A stretch of 21,540 nucleotides of DNA, taken from positions 1-21,540 of IMG/VR virus record IMGVR_UViG_3300036853_000083; one strand, given 5' to 3'. The translations under genes were made by a program, and so were the position numbers. The notes under the pieces were generated by a model. That model was not told the DNA's origin. It saw nothing but the letters and a program-made list of their open reading frames with translations, and ran no database searches. Of this stretch, positions 1 to 6,830 are shown in pieces (positions within the stretch are counted from its first letter, which is position 1; each line of letters starts with the position of its first letter). This stretch comes from a virus.

Positions 1-32
1 ATGGACCTCGTTGCGCCCGCAAGTGGCATAAC

Positions 33-141
33 TGTGTGACGTCACTCACACTCGCGCGATATGTTCCATAATGCGCGTTATGCGATTGCTAAGTCATTGA
101 TATCATTGATGTGACGTATTCGCATGTGAACCACGTCACAT
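33..141. promoter_or_regulatory. Cluster of palindromic operator-like sites, including a CRP-type site
   Basis: Seen directly: a perfect palindrome GTGACGTCAC at 36-45; a near-palindrome CATAATGCGCGTTATG at 67-82; a doubled TCATTGA at 94-100 and 103-109 spanning the palindrome TGATATCA (98-105); a 9-base inverted repeat ATGTGACGT (109-117) with ACGTCACAT (133-141); and TGTGA-N6-TCACA at 125-140, flanked A/T to give ATGTGA-N6-TCACAT at 124-141. The last is the textbook core of CRP/FNR-superfamily sites. The half-site GTGACGT occurs four times (36-42 +, 39-45 -, 111-117 +, 133-139 -). This looks like a binding region for one or more dimeric regulators. The protein, and the gene controlled (terminase operon or something left of the window), cannot be told from here. 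Confidence 0.45.
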
Positions 142-213
142 TCGATATGCGCCCAGGTCATGCGCGAAGTGGCTGAACGCGCCGATATGCCAGGCTTTCC
201 AGGCAAAAAGACC

Positions 214-235
214 GGGGTGGGGTGGGGGTAGGGGG
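214..235 (+). other. Strong G-quadruplex motif
   Basis: Four G-runs of 4, 4, 5 and 5 (214-217, 219-222, 224-228, 231-235) are separated by loops of 1, 1 and 2 bases (T, T, TA). Short loops and four-layer runs make this a very favourable intramolecular quadruplex on the + strand. A competing structure exists: GTGGGGG (222-228) can pair with CCCCCAC (267-273), and that arm is followed directly by TTTTT (274-278). The pairing would resemble an intrinsic terminator with a long 38-base loop. Both readings place a structural block between whatever lies to the left and the first repeated element at 315. Confidence 0.6.
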
Positions 236-314
236 AAAACCACCACCCTATGTGAATTTCGAGGTCCCCCCACTTTTTCGCGCCGTTTCCTGAAAATTTT
301 GGCCGTTCGGGCTT

Positions 315-341
315 GTGCGTTGTTCGGTCGGGTCTCGGCCG
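315..341 (+). promoter_or_regulatory. Repeated element copy 1: GTGCGTTGTT plus stem-loop
   Basis: The 10-mer is at 315-324. It is followed at once by CGGTCG (325-330), loop GGTCT, and CGGCCG (336-341), a six-pair stem with one G-U pair. terS begins 12 bases later and has no clear Shine-Dalgarno sequence. The same 10-mer lies in four other gaps on the same strand. Read as a candidate phage-specific promoter with a structured 5' leader; the function is inferred from repetition and placement. Confidence 0.55.
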
Positions 342-353
342 TAATTTGTTAGC

Positions 354-881
354 ATGAGCGAGGCTGAAGGAGTTGCGACGGTTCCAGACCCCGAGGAGGG
401 GTCGTTGGGGCCTGCGATGAAGGCGCTGAACGCGGCGCAGCGGCGGTTTGCGATCGCTGCGGTGATGTATCCTCTCGCGAAAGACTGGCAGATCGCGAAG
501 GCGGCCGGCTATTCGGATCGGTCGCATGGTGCGCTGCGGGTATCGGCGCACCGGCTATTCCACGACGAGAAGGTTCTGGCGGCGATCCGGGAATGTGCGG
601 ACAAAGAGATCCGCGGCTCGGCGATGCTGGGAGTAGCGACGATCAAGAAGATCGCGCGGCTTGAGGGGCATCGGGACCAGTTGAAGGCGGCGCAGACGCT
701 GGTGGGGTTGGCCGGGTTCACGGTCGCGCAGAACATCAACGTGAACCAGAACGTCACGGACAATTCCGGCAAGGCGCTGATGGAGCGGCTGGAGAAGGCG
801 GCGGCGATCCTGGGGATTGATCCGGCGGCGCTGCTTGGGTTGCAGCCGATGAAAGTGATCGAGCATGAACCGCAGTCCTGA
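354..881 (+). CDS. terS: Terminase small subunit (probable)
   Basis: A 175-residue protein that should bind the packaging site and hand phage DNA to the large terminase. The N-terminal half (about 25-75) reads as the helix-turn-helix of small terminases: a stretch like LNAAQRRFAIAAV, then IAKAAGYSD, then a helix ending in VLAAIREC. This is the usual pattern of a 'quantity of sequence, skip, clone-like Gly-Tyr-Ser' terminase DNA-binding region. The C-terminal part (about 90-165) is helical with an Asn/Val stretch (AQNINVNQNV) near 123-134, typical of the oligomerisation and large-subunit contact region. It sits directly before terL and overlaps it by 17 bases, which strengthens the call. ATG 354 has no good Shine-Dalgarno; ATG 417, preceded by GAGGAGGGG at 393-401, is a weaker alternative start that would remove 21 residues. 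Confidence 0.75.
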   Translation: MSEAEGVATVPDPEEGSLGPAMKALNAAQRRFAIAAVMYPLAKDWQIAKAAGYSDRSHGALRVSAHRLFHDEKVLAAIRECADKEIRGSAMLGVATIKKIARLEGHRDQLKAAQTLVGLAGFTVAQNINVNQNVTDNSGKALMERLEKAAAILGIDPAALLGLQPMKVIEHEPQS

Positions 882-2304
882 GCAACTGCGGGAACTTGTC
901 GAAGGGCTGGAGGCCGCGGTCTACCAGAAGACCTACCGGCAGTTTTTCCAGTTCCAGCCCTATCCGAAGCAGAAAGAATTTCTTGCTGTGGGCGCTGCGA
1001 AGCGCGAGCGGCTGCTGATCGCGGGCAACCAGAACGGCAAGACGCACACTGGCGCGTTCGAGATCGCCTGCCATTTGACGGGGCTGTACCCGGACTGGTG
1101 GCAGGGTAGGCGCTTTGACCGTCCGGTGAAGGTCTGGGTTTGCGGCGAGACATCGCTGGTGGTCCGAGACGTGCAGCAGAAGAAGCTTTGCGGCGAGCCG
1201 GGCGTTGAGAGCGCGTTCGGCACCGGCATGATCCCGAAGGACCTGTTCGTCGACAAGCCGTCGCTGGCGCGCGGCATCACCGATGCCTACGACACGATCC
1301 AGGTCCGGCATGCGTCGGGCGGGGTGTCGGTGGCGCGGTTTAAGTCGTATGAGCAGGGCCGGACCAAGTTCCAGGGCGAGAGCATCGATATCGGCTGGGC
1401 GGACGAGGAGCCGCCGGAGGACGTCTATGCCGAGCTGCTGACCCGCACGGTCGCGACCGGCGGCATGGTCTTCGTGACGTTCACGCCGCTGAAGGGCCGC
1501 TCCGCGGTGGTGCTGCGGTTCCTGGACGAGCCGGACGACAATCGCAGCGTGACGTCCATGACGATCGATGACGCGCTGCACATCCCCGCCGAGCAGCGGG
1601 CCGCGATCATTGCCGCCTTTCTGCCGCACGAGCGCGAGGCGCGGGCCCGCGGCGTGCCGACGCTGGGCTCCGGCCGCATCTTCATGGCGCTGGAGGACTC
1701 GGTCACCGAGGCGCCGCTGGAGTTTATCCCCACGCATTGGGTGAAGCTGTGGGGGGTCGACTTCGGCATCGACCACCCATTCGGCGCCGTGCTGATCCTG
1801 TGGGACCGCGACGCCGACGTGATCCATGTTCACCACACCTACCGGGTGACGGACGCGTTGCCGATCCAGCATGCCGAGGCGATCAAGAAGGTCGCCGGCG
1901 AGGTGCCGGTGGCATGGCCGAACGACGGCAATGTGCGGCGCGACGACGGCAAGCCGATGGCCGACCACTACAAGCGGCACGGGCTCAAGATGCTGTCGGG
2001 GCATGCGACCTGGCCGGACGGTTCGGTGTCGACCGAGGCCGGCATTCTCGAGATGGACGAGCGGGAGAAGTCCGGCCGGCTGAAATACGCCCGCCACCTG
2101 TCGGACCTCCTCGAGGAGCGGCGCTTCTACCACCGCAAGGACGGGCAGATCGTGAAGCTGAAGGACGACCTGATCTCGGCGCTCCGGGTCGCGATCATGA
2201 CGAAGCGCAGCGCGCGCGCCGTGGCGCTGGGTGGCGGCGCGTCCGCCGTGGTGGCGCCGGCGGTCGCCGCCGGGCTCGACTTCGACGTTTTCACCGGAGG
2301 CTAG
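865..2304 (+). CDS. terL: Terminase large subunit (ATPase-nuclease)
   Basis: A 479-residue DNA-packaging motor that docks on the portal, hydrolyses ATP to drive DNA into the head and cuts the concatemer. The ATPase domain shows a Walker A-like GNQNGKT at 54-60 and a Walker B-like IDIGWADEE near 174-182, where D180/E181 are the likely acidic pair. This is followed by a coupling-type TFTPLKGRS near 209-217. The RNase H-like nuclease begins at WGVDFGID (296-303, D299 the probable first metal ligand). A middle segment WPNDGNVRRDDG follows, and a late acidic motif DDLISALR sits near 434-441. The length is normal for the family. The start ATG 865 overlaps terS by 17 bases, so translation is probably coupled. 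A gap of 79 bases with the repeated element follows, so the head genes may be transcribed separately. Confidence 0.93.
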   Translation: MNRSPEQLRELVEGLEAAVYQKTYRQFFQFQPYPKQKEFLAVGAAKRERLLIAGNQNGKTHTGAFEIACHLTGLYPDWWQGRRFDRPVKVWVCGETSLVVRDVQQKKLCGEPGVESAFGTGMIPKDLFVDKPSLARGITDAYDTIQVRHASGGVSVARFKSYEQGRTKFQGESIDIGWADEEPPEDVYAELLTRTVATGGMVFVTFTPLKGRSAVVLRFLDEPDDNRSVTSMTIDDALHIPAEQRAAIIAAFLPHEREARARGVPTLGSGRIFMALEDSVTEAPLEFIPTHWVKLWGVDFGIDHPFGAVLILWDRDADVIHVHHTYRVTDALPIQHAEAIKKVAGEVPVAWPNDGNVRRDDGKPMADHYKRHGLKMLSGHATWPDGSVSTEAGILEMDEREKSGRLKYARHLSDLLEERRFYHRKDGQIVKLKDDLISALRVAIMTKRSARAVALGGGASAVVAPAVAAGLDFDVFTGG

Positions 2305-2309
2305 GCGTC

Positions 2310-2339
2310 GTGCGTTGTTGTGGGCGCATGCCTCGCCCA
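2310..2339 (+). promoter_or_regulatory. Repeated element copy 2: GTGCGTTGTT plus stem-loop
   Basis: The 10-mer is at 2310-2319. With its upstream flank it reads TAGGCGTCGTGCGTTGTTG, identical over these 19 bases to the copy before the fibre gene (both begin in the stop codon TAG of the preceding gene). A perfect stem TGGGCG (2321-2326) / CGCCCA (2334-2339) with a seven-base loop starts one base after the 10-mer and G. Candidate promoter for the portal-scaffold unit. Confidence 0.55.
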
Positions 2340-2383
2340 GTTTCCGCTCCAGCATCACGCCCCTGATGACCGGAGAGCCATTC

Positions 2384-2746
2384 ATGGCCGACGAACCCAC
2401 CACCGACCAGCCGCTTGCCGATCTCGCCGCCGCTGAGGACCGGATCGCCGCCCCAGAAGCCGAACCGATGACCGGCGAGCAGCGCCTGCGCGCGTTCGAG
2501 GACCTGCATTTCGGCGAGAAGGCGGTGCGCATCAATGGACGCATCGAGCGCGGATCCGGCTCGCCCTACCAGATGGCGCATCCCGCCGTCCGCGAGCAGC
2601 ACGCCAGGCTGGAGAAGCTGATCGAAAGCGAACAGAAGCTGGCCGAGGCGCACGCGGCGCTGATGGCCGCCGATGAGGCCCACGAAGCCGCCCAGAAGGC
2701 TGTCACGGACGCGGAGAAGCAGGTCGATGGCGCTTCCGACGAATGA
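2384..2746 (+). CDS. Hypothetical protein with C-terminal coiled coil
   Basis: A 120-residue protein I do not recognise. The first 30 residues are acidic and low in order (MADEPTTDQPLADLAAAEDRIAA). A middle part GEQRLRAFEDLHFGEKAVRINGRIERGSGSPY is the most specific stretch. Residues about 66-118 form a long Ala/Glu/Lys helix with heptad character (LEKLIESEQKLAEAHAALMAADEAH), so a coiled coil is likely. ATG 2384 was chosen because GGAGAG (2372-2377) lies six bases before it; the longer frame upstream overlaps terL and the repeated element and looks artificial. It is the first gene after element copy 2 and lies among head-assembly genes, so a role in assembly is possible but unproven. The next gene starts 20 bases before its end. 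Confidence 0.75.
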   Translation: MADEPTTDQPLADLAAAEDRIAAPEAEPMTGEQRLRAFEDLHFGEKAVRINGRIERGSGSPYQMAHPAVREQHARLEKLIESEQKLAEAHAALMAADEAHEAAQKAVTDAEKQVDGASDE

Positions 2747-2924
2747 CGCCGGCGCCGTCGGCGCGCTCGGCCTCGGCGGCGATCTCGCCCAGCAGGTCAA
2801 GAACGAGACCGACGAGGAGCGCAAGAAGCGCATGCAGCAGATGCAGCAACAGCAGACGATGGGACCCGCCGGCTCGCTGGCGGTGACGTCGATCTTCGGC
2901 CCGACGGGTGGCGCTGGTGCTTGA
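2727..2924 (+). CDS. Small hypothetical phage protein
   Basis: A 65-residue protein. It has a Gly/Ala/Leu-rich start (GAVGALGLGGDLAQQV), then a very charged and polar helix ETDEERKKRMQQMQQQQ (about 27-43), then a Gly/Ala-rich tail. The ETDEERKKRM-type segment is a recurring feature of tiny proteins between terminase and portal in this kind of phage, in my recollection, but no function is known to me. ATG 2727 has GGAGAAG at 2713-2719, seven bases ahead. It overlaps the preceding gene by 20 bases and the following one by 17. The overlaps and the good ribosome site argue that it is real despite its size. Confidence 0.65.
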   Translation: MALPTNDAGAVGALGLGGDLAQQVKNETDEERKKRMQQMQQQQTMGPAGSLAVTSIFGPTGGAGA

Positions 2925-3375
2925 GAGCCGGTTCGAACAGACGTTGGCCTTCGACCTGCGCCGGAGCTGGCAGGCGCGGGCGCTTCTGGCCGCCGAAGGC
3001 AAGGCCGGCATGGTGCTGCTGTCGATGATTGACCACAGCTACGGCACGGACACGCTGCGCGTGCTCCTGCCGCTGGTCTTCCCGGGCTACATCGAGCCAT
3101 CGCTGCCGTGCCTGGCGAGCTGTGGAAAAGTGGATAAGTCCGGCGCCGTGGTCGCCGACGTGATCATGAAGAACCACGACCTCGTCAAGGACAAGGTCAT
3201 CTACGGCAGCGAATTGGAGCTGCGGGACGAATTCCGGAAGCTCGCCGACCGGCTGAAGCTTCCCGACGCCGACCGGATCGAGTTGTTCAAGTGCGTACAG
3301 CGCTGGGTGGTCGCCGACCGCCGGCTCGATCCGTCGTTTGACCCGCAGGACCCCGATGCCAAGCGCCTCCACTAG
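2908..3375 (+). CDS. Hypothetical protein upstream of the portal
   Basis: A 155-residue protein if the GTG at 2908 is used; GTG 2917 is an equally possible start three codons later. Both lie inside the end of the preceding gene, so coupled translation is likely. I do not recognise a family. The sequence is a mixed alpha/beta soluble type, with conserved-looking stretches such as WQARALLAAEGKAGMVLLSMIDH (broken here for description: Trp-Gln-Ala at about 18, SMIDH near 39) and KCVQRWVVADRRLDPSFDP at the C-terminus. Three Cys residues are scattered (SLPCLASC, FKCV). It ends at TAG 3373-3375, 20 bases inside the portal gene. Its position between terminase and portal suggests a head-assembly accessory, with no direct evidence. 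Confidence 0.65.
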   Translation: MALVLESRFEQTLAFDLRRSWQARALLAAEGKAGMVLLSMIDHSYGTDTLRVLLPLVFPGYIEPSLPCLASCGKVDKSGAVVADVIMKNHDLVKDKVIYGSELELRDEFRKLADRLKLPDADRIELFKCVQRWVVADRRLDPSFDPQDPDAKRLH

Positions 3376-5104
3376 CGTCGTCCCGATCCAGACCGGCGCG
3401 TCCGTCGATGGGCGGGGGCGCCGCGTCAGCGATCGCGAGATGGAGAAGGTCAACAAATCGAAGCGGACCTTTTCGCAATATCAGACCCGCCGGTCGATGT
3501 TCGCCGGCCAGTGGGAGGAGGTGGCGCAGCTCATCCTGCCGACCTCGCGCAACACGTTTTTCTATCAGAGCTACATGGCTCCCGGCCAGAAGAAGACGCA
3601 GCAGCAGGTCGATGCCACCGGTGCGCTCGCGCTGCATCGCTTCTGCGCGATCGCGGATTCGCTGGTCACGCCGCGGAACATGCTGTGGCACGGCCTGCAA
3701 GGCGACGACTACGTGATGAAGGACCGGGCCACCCGGCTCTGGTTCGAGAACACGACCAAGCTGCTGTTCCGCCAGCGCTACGACAGCAACGCCAATTTTG
3801 CGGCGCAGAACTACAACAACTGGCAATCGCTCGGCGCGTTCGGCAACGCGACCATGTATGTCGACAAGTTCGACAACCGATGGCACGGCGGCGGCCGCGG
3901 CCTGCGCTACAAGTCGGTGCCGCTCGGAGAGACCTTCTTCGGCGAGAACCACCAGGGCAAGGTCGACCGGATGATCCGGTGGTTCAAGCTGACCGCCTAT
4001 CAGGCCGCCCAGAAATTCGGCGAGGATTGGCTGCCGGCCGCGGTCGCCGCTGCGCTCGGTCAGGACGAGACCACGCTGTTCAACTTCCTGCATTGCGTGC
4101 ATCCTCGTGACGAGGGGTACGACCCTGAAGCGCTGGACGAGCGCTCGCTGCCGTTCGAGTCCTACTACATCTGCGTCGAGGGCAACTGCCTGATGGCGCC
4201 GGAGAGCGGATACCGCGTGTTCCCCTATGCGGTCTCGCGCTACGACCAGACCCCCGGCGAGGTCGAGGGCCGCGGCCCCGCGCAGCTCGTGCTGCCGTCG
4301 CTGAAGACGCTGAACGCGCAGAAGATCACATTCCTGAAGCAGGGCCACCGCGCCGCCGATCCCGTGCTGCTGATCGCTGACGACGGCATTGTCGGCATGG
4401 ACCTGCGGCCCGGCGCGCAGAACAAGGGCGGCGTCACGTCCGACGGCAAGCTGCTGGTGCACACGCTGCCGACCGGTGACATCGGCATTTCCGAGAAGAT
4501 GATGGGCGAGGAGCGCAGCATCATCGACGACGTGTTCCTGGTCTCGCTGTTCAAGGTCCTGTCCGAGAACCCGAACATGACCGCGACACAGGTCATCGAA
4601 CTCGTCAACGAAAAGGGCATGCTGGTGGCGCCGACGCTCGGCCGGCAGCACACCGAATACGTTGGCGGGCTTGTCGAGCGCGAGCTCGACCTGCTGGCCG
4701 AGATGCGGATGCTCGACCCGATGCCGCCGCGCCTCCGCGAGGCCAAGGGCGCCTACGAGGTCACCGACACCTCGCCGTTGTCGCTGGCCGCGTCCGCCGG
4801 CGAGGTGGCCGGCTTCCTGCGCACGGTCGAGCAGGTCCGCGAGCTCGTCGCCATCACGCAGGACCAGTCGCTGCTTGACCCCTTCGATTTCGACACAGCG
4901 ACGCCGGAGATCGCCCGCATCAACAAGGTCCGCGAGAGCTGGATGGCAACGACGCAGCAGGTCGCGCAGAAGCGCAAGGCCCGCGCACAGCAGGTCGCGC
5001 AGCAGCAGCGCATCCAGGCGCTGCCGGCTGAAGCCGCGATGGTCAAGGCCCAGGCCGCGAGCGCGAAGGCCGCGCCGCCGCAAATGCCCGGGATGCCGGC
5101 ATGA
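3356..5104 (+). CDS. Portal protein (head-to-tail connecting, T7/BPP-1 type)
   Basis: A 582-residue protein that forms the dodecameric ring at the unique head vertex, through which DNA enters and leaves and on which terminase and tail dock. The N-terminal segment (about 30-110), with QYQTRRSMFAGQWEEVAQL, LPTSRNTFFYQ and the phrase ADSLVTPRNMLWHGL, is the characteristic opening of the podovirus head-to-tail connector family. The centre holds YNNWQSLGAFGNATMYVD and an aromatic-rich barrel-like part. The C-terminal 90 residues are helical, ending in a Gln/Ala-rich tail (QQVAQKRKARAQQVAQQQR) typical of portal barrel extensions. ATG 3356 was preferred over an in-frame TTG at 3338 because AGGA (3347-3350) precedes it. 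It overlaps the gene before by 20 bases and the next by an ATGA. Confidence 0.9.
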   Translation: MPSASTSVVPIQTGASVDGRGRRVSDREMEKVNKSKRTFSQYQTRRSMFAGQWEEVAQLILPTSRNTFFYQSYMAPGQKKTQQQVDATGALALHRFCAIADSLVTPRNMLWHGLQGDDYVMKDRATRLWFENTTKLLFRQRYDSNANFAAQNYNNWQSLGAFGNATMYVDKFDNRWHGGGRGLRYKSVPLGETFFGENHQGKVDRMIRWFKLTAYQAAQKFGEDWLPAAVAAALGQDETTLFNFLHCVHPRDEGYDPEALDERSLPFESYYICVEGNCLMAPESGYRVFPYAVSRYDQTPGEVEGRGPAQLVLPSLKTLNAQKITFLKQGHRAADPVLLIADDGIVGMDLRPGAQNKGGVTSDGKLLVHTLPTGDIGISEKMMGEERSIIDDVFLVSLFKVLSENPNMTATQVIELVNEKGMLVAPTLGRQHTEYVGGLVERELDLLAEMRMLDPMPPRLREAKGAYEVTDTSPLSLAASAGEVAGFLRTVEQVRELVAITQDQSLLDPFDFDTATPEIARINKVRESWMATTQQVAQKRKARAQQVAQQQRIQALPAEAAMVKAQAASAKAAPPQMPGMPA

Positions 5105-5334
5105 AAATCAAAGCGCTTACCGTCACCCGCGAGGAAAATGGCGGAAATCCTGCGCTGATGTGCACGGTCACATGGGCCGATGGCACGCAATCCTGCGCCG
5201 CGCATCCATGGCGCAATCCGTTTGGCATCTGGGCATCACCGGATGAGGCCCGCGACCCGAACGAGATCTGCGCGGTCTTGCGCAACTTCGCGCGCGCGAT
5301 CGAGGATGCGGCGAAGGAGCGCGCGGCCGCATGA
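5101..5334 (+). CDS. Small hypothetical protein
   Basis: A 77-residue protein starting in the ATGA shared with the portal stop codon. It begins with a beta-type stretch MKIKALTVTREE, continues through CTVTWADGTQSCAAHPWRNPFGIW and ends in a helix rich in Ala/Arg (NFARAIEDAAKERAAA). Two Cys (about 22 and 33) flank the WADGTQS turn. I do not recognise it. It is likely translationally coupled to both the portal and the next gene, whose ATG again overlaps its stop. That arrangement and an intact frame with normal third-position GC bias support it as a real gene. Confidence 0.65.
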   Translation: MKIKALTVTREENGGNPALMCTVTWADGTQSCAAHPWRNPFGIWASPDEARDPNEICAVLRNFARAIEDAAKERAAA

Positions 5335-5630
5335 CCCCAGACAAGCTTCAGGAAGTCCTGGCCGACCGCCAGCGCGCCTACATGCTCGCTTTCAAGGAGG
5401 CCGCCGGCGCCGCGGTGCTGGCCGACCTCGCGACCTTTTGCCGGGCAAACGAGACCTGCGTGGTCCCCGGCAATCGAGACCTCACCTACGTCCTGGAAGG
5501 ACGGCGGGAGGTCTACCTGCGCATTCGAGCCCACCTCGATCTCCACATCGAGGAGCTTGTCCAGCGCTTTACCAGGCCCGCCAAAGGAGCACACGGCCAT
5601 GACAACGACGACCCCTCCGAACCTCTATAG
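5331..5630 (+). CDS. Bbp19-like small phage protein
   Basis: A 99-residue protein. The segment from about 18 to 75 (AFKEAAGAAVLADLATFCR, then a loop with NRDLTYVLEGRREVYLRI, then AHLDL) has the pattern of the small Bbp19-type family found beside portal and scaffold genes in BPP-1-like phages: 'G..VLADL..FC', followed by 'EGRR.V.LRI...L'. I assign it from this pattern and position; the function of that family is not established to my knowledge. The start ATG overlaps the preceding stop (ATGA). The last 32 bases overlap the scaffold gene, whose ribosome site (AAAGGAG 5583-5589) lies inside this gene, so the two are probably coupled. Confidence 0.65.
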   Translation: MTPDKLQEVLADRQRAYMLAFKEAAGAAVLADLATFCRANETCVVPGNRDLTYVLEGRREVYLRIRAHLDLHIEELVQRFTRPAKGAHGHDNDDPSEPL

Positions 5631-6501
5631 CCACCTCAACGCCTTCAATTTCCAGACTGGCCGGCCCCGTTTCCACTTCGAGGAGCCGCCGCCCGCGCCC
5701 CCGCCGCCGTCCCCACCTCCTGCGCCGCCGCCTGCTGCCTGGCACACCGGCGTCGATGCCGAGTTCATCGGCCATGCCCAGAACAAGGGCTGGAAACTGG
5801 ACGACCCGAAGGAAGCCTTCGCCGCCGCGGTGAAGCAGGCGCGCGAGCTCGAGCGGCACTTCGGCGTGCCGCCGGACCGCCTGGTAAAGCTGCCAGCGGC
5901 GGACGCCAAGCCGGAGGATCTGCGCTCCTTCTACGAGCGCCTCGGCGCGCCGAAGGAGGCCAAGGACTACGACCTGTCGCCGATCAAGGACGCGGCAATC
6001 TCCGACGCCATGCGCGCGGCGATGCACGAGCGCGGTGTGCCGAAGGATGCGGCCAACATCATCGCGGCGCAGGTTGCCAAGGCGATCGAGTCCAAGGTCA
6101 CCACCGACAACACGCTGTTGACGACGAAGCTCGCCGAGCAGAAGGAGGCCTTGGCCAAGAATTGGGGCGACAAGTTCGCCTACAATCACCTACAGGCCAT
6201 TGAAGGCGCGCGCCGGCTCGGCATCTCGCCGGATGGCGTCAAGGCGCTGGAAGGCACGATCGGCTACGACCAGGTGATGGAGGTGATGCGCAAGATCGGC
6301 GCCAACACCCGCGAGGACACCTTCGTCGAGCGCGGCGCCGGCGGTCCGCAGGGCGATGTCACGACGCTGGAAGGTGCCAAGGCACGCAAGGCCGAACTGA
6401 TGGCAGATGCGGCATGGGTCGATCGCTACAACAACGGCGGGGCCGCGGAGAAGCGAGAGATGTCGCGGCTTAACCAGATGATCACGGGAGTGGTCGCATG
6501 A
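5599..6501 (+). CDS. Scaffold protein (probable)
   Basis: A 300-residue, strongly helical, charged protein lying between portal and capsid, the usual place for the scaffold that shapes the procapsid and leaves before packaging ends. Residues 30-45 are a proline tract (13 of 16 are Pro), which would act as a stiff linker after a short aromatic N-terminus (NFQTGRPRFHFEE). Residues about 60-200 alternate Ala/Lys/Glu helices. The stretch RLGAPKEAKDYDLSP near 117-131 is a phrase I associate with phage scaffold-like proteins ('lg.P..a.dYdl'). The C-terminal part carries DVTTLEGAKARKAELMADAAWVDRY, which is also common there. ATG 5599 is nine bases after AAAGGAG. The next gene overlaps its stop by ATGA. 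Confidence 0.78.
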   Translation: MTTTTPPNLYSHLNAFNFQTGRPRFHFEEPPPAPPPPSPPPAPPPAAWHTGVDAEFIGHAQNKGWKLDDPKEAFAAAVKQARELERHFGVPPDRLVKLPAADAKPEDLRSFYERLGAPKEAKDYDLSPIKDAAISDAMRAAMHERGVPKDAANIIAAQVAKAIESKVTTDNTLLTTKLAEQKEALAKNWGDKFAYNHLQAIEGARRLGISPDGVKALEGTIGYDQVMEVMRKIGANTREDTFVERGAGGPQGDVTTLEGAKARKAELMADAAWVDRYNNGGAAEKREMSRLNQMITGVVA

Positions 6502-6821
6502 GCGAGACCGATGAGGTGACCTTCGACGCGCCGGCCTCTAAGCCCATGAAGCCGAAGAAAAAGGCCGCGAAAAAGCGCACTGCATCGGCCCGCAAGGAGC
6601 CGAAGGCCGCAGGCGCGCAATTTCCCGGACTGACCAAGACCGGGTGCGCCGACGGCTGCAACGCCAAGGGCTGCGTGATCAGCGGCAAGCCGTACTGTGC
6701 GCACCCGACCAAGGGCGGTTTGCAGACGGCCGACATGAACAATGACGCGGCGCTGCGGCGTCTCAAGGCAGCGCGCGAACAGCTTGGCGTTCGTATCGAT
6801 CCGGACCGCTTCAAGGACTGA
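6498..6821 (+). CDS. Small Cys-cluster protein with basic N-terminus
   Basis: A 107-residue protein in two parts. Residues 15-38 are very basic (KPKKKAAKKR and more Lys/Arg), suggesting nucleic-acid or acidic-surface contact. Residues 50-69 hold C50, C54, C59, C67 and H69 in GCADGCNAKGC...YCAHP, a spacing that could bind one zinc ion. The C-terminal 30 residues (ALRRLKAAREQLGVRIDPDRF) form a helix. I recognise no named family. It starts at the ATGA shared with the scaffold stop and ends just before element copy 3, so it is the last gene of the portal-scaffold unit. A role in head assembly is plausible from position only. Confidence 0.72.
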   Translation: MSETDEVTFDAPASKPMKPKKKAAKKRTASARKEPKAAGAQFPGLTKTGCADGCNAKGCVISGKPYCAHPTKGGLQTADMNNDAALRRLKAAREQLGVRIDPDRFKD

Positions 6822-6830
6822 TCGGGCGTT

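Larger units (their letters stand above)
1..353. other. Non-coding leader upstream of the terminase genes
   Basis: I see no convincing gene in this stretch. A reading frame open from base 1 to a TGA at 37-39, and another open to a TAA at 69-71, could be the tail of an upstream gene cut by the window edge, but neither is long enough to judge. The minus-strand frame across 78-551 is Arg/His/Pro-rich and looks like a shadow of terS. The stretch holds a cluster of palindromes (29-145), a four-run G-quadruplex motif (214-235), a C-run followed by TTTTT (266-278) and the first copy of the repeated GTGCGTTGTT element. This concentration of signals fits a control region, and possibly a packaging-initiation region since terS follows, but that role is inference. 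Confidence 0.6.

Noticed and set aside
78-551. Minus-strand frame of 157 codons over the leader and terS
   Set aside because: Arg/Pro/His-rich, no recognisable domain, lies opposite terS and the repeated element; typical GC-rich shadow.
754-2544. Long minus-strand frame of 596 codons opposite terL
   Set aside because: Composition (Arg, His, Val, Asp-rich, low order) is that of an antisense shadow of a GC-rich gene; terL has clear catalytic motifs on the other strand.
3287-5083. Minus-strand frame of 598 codons opposite the portal
   Set aside because: Same shadow pattern; the portal has a recognised family signature.
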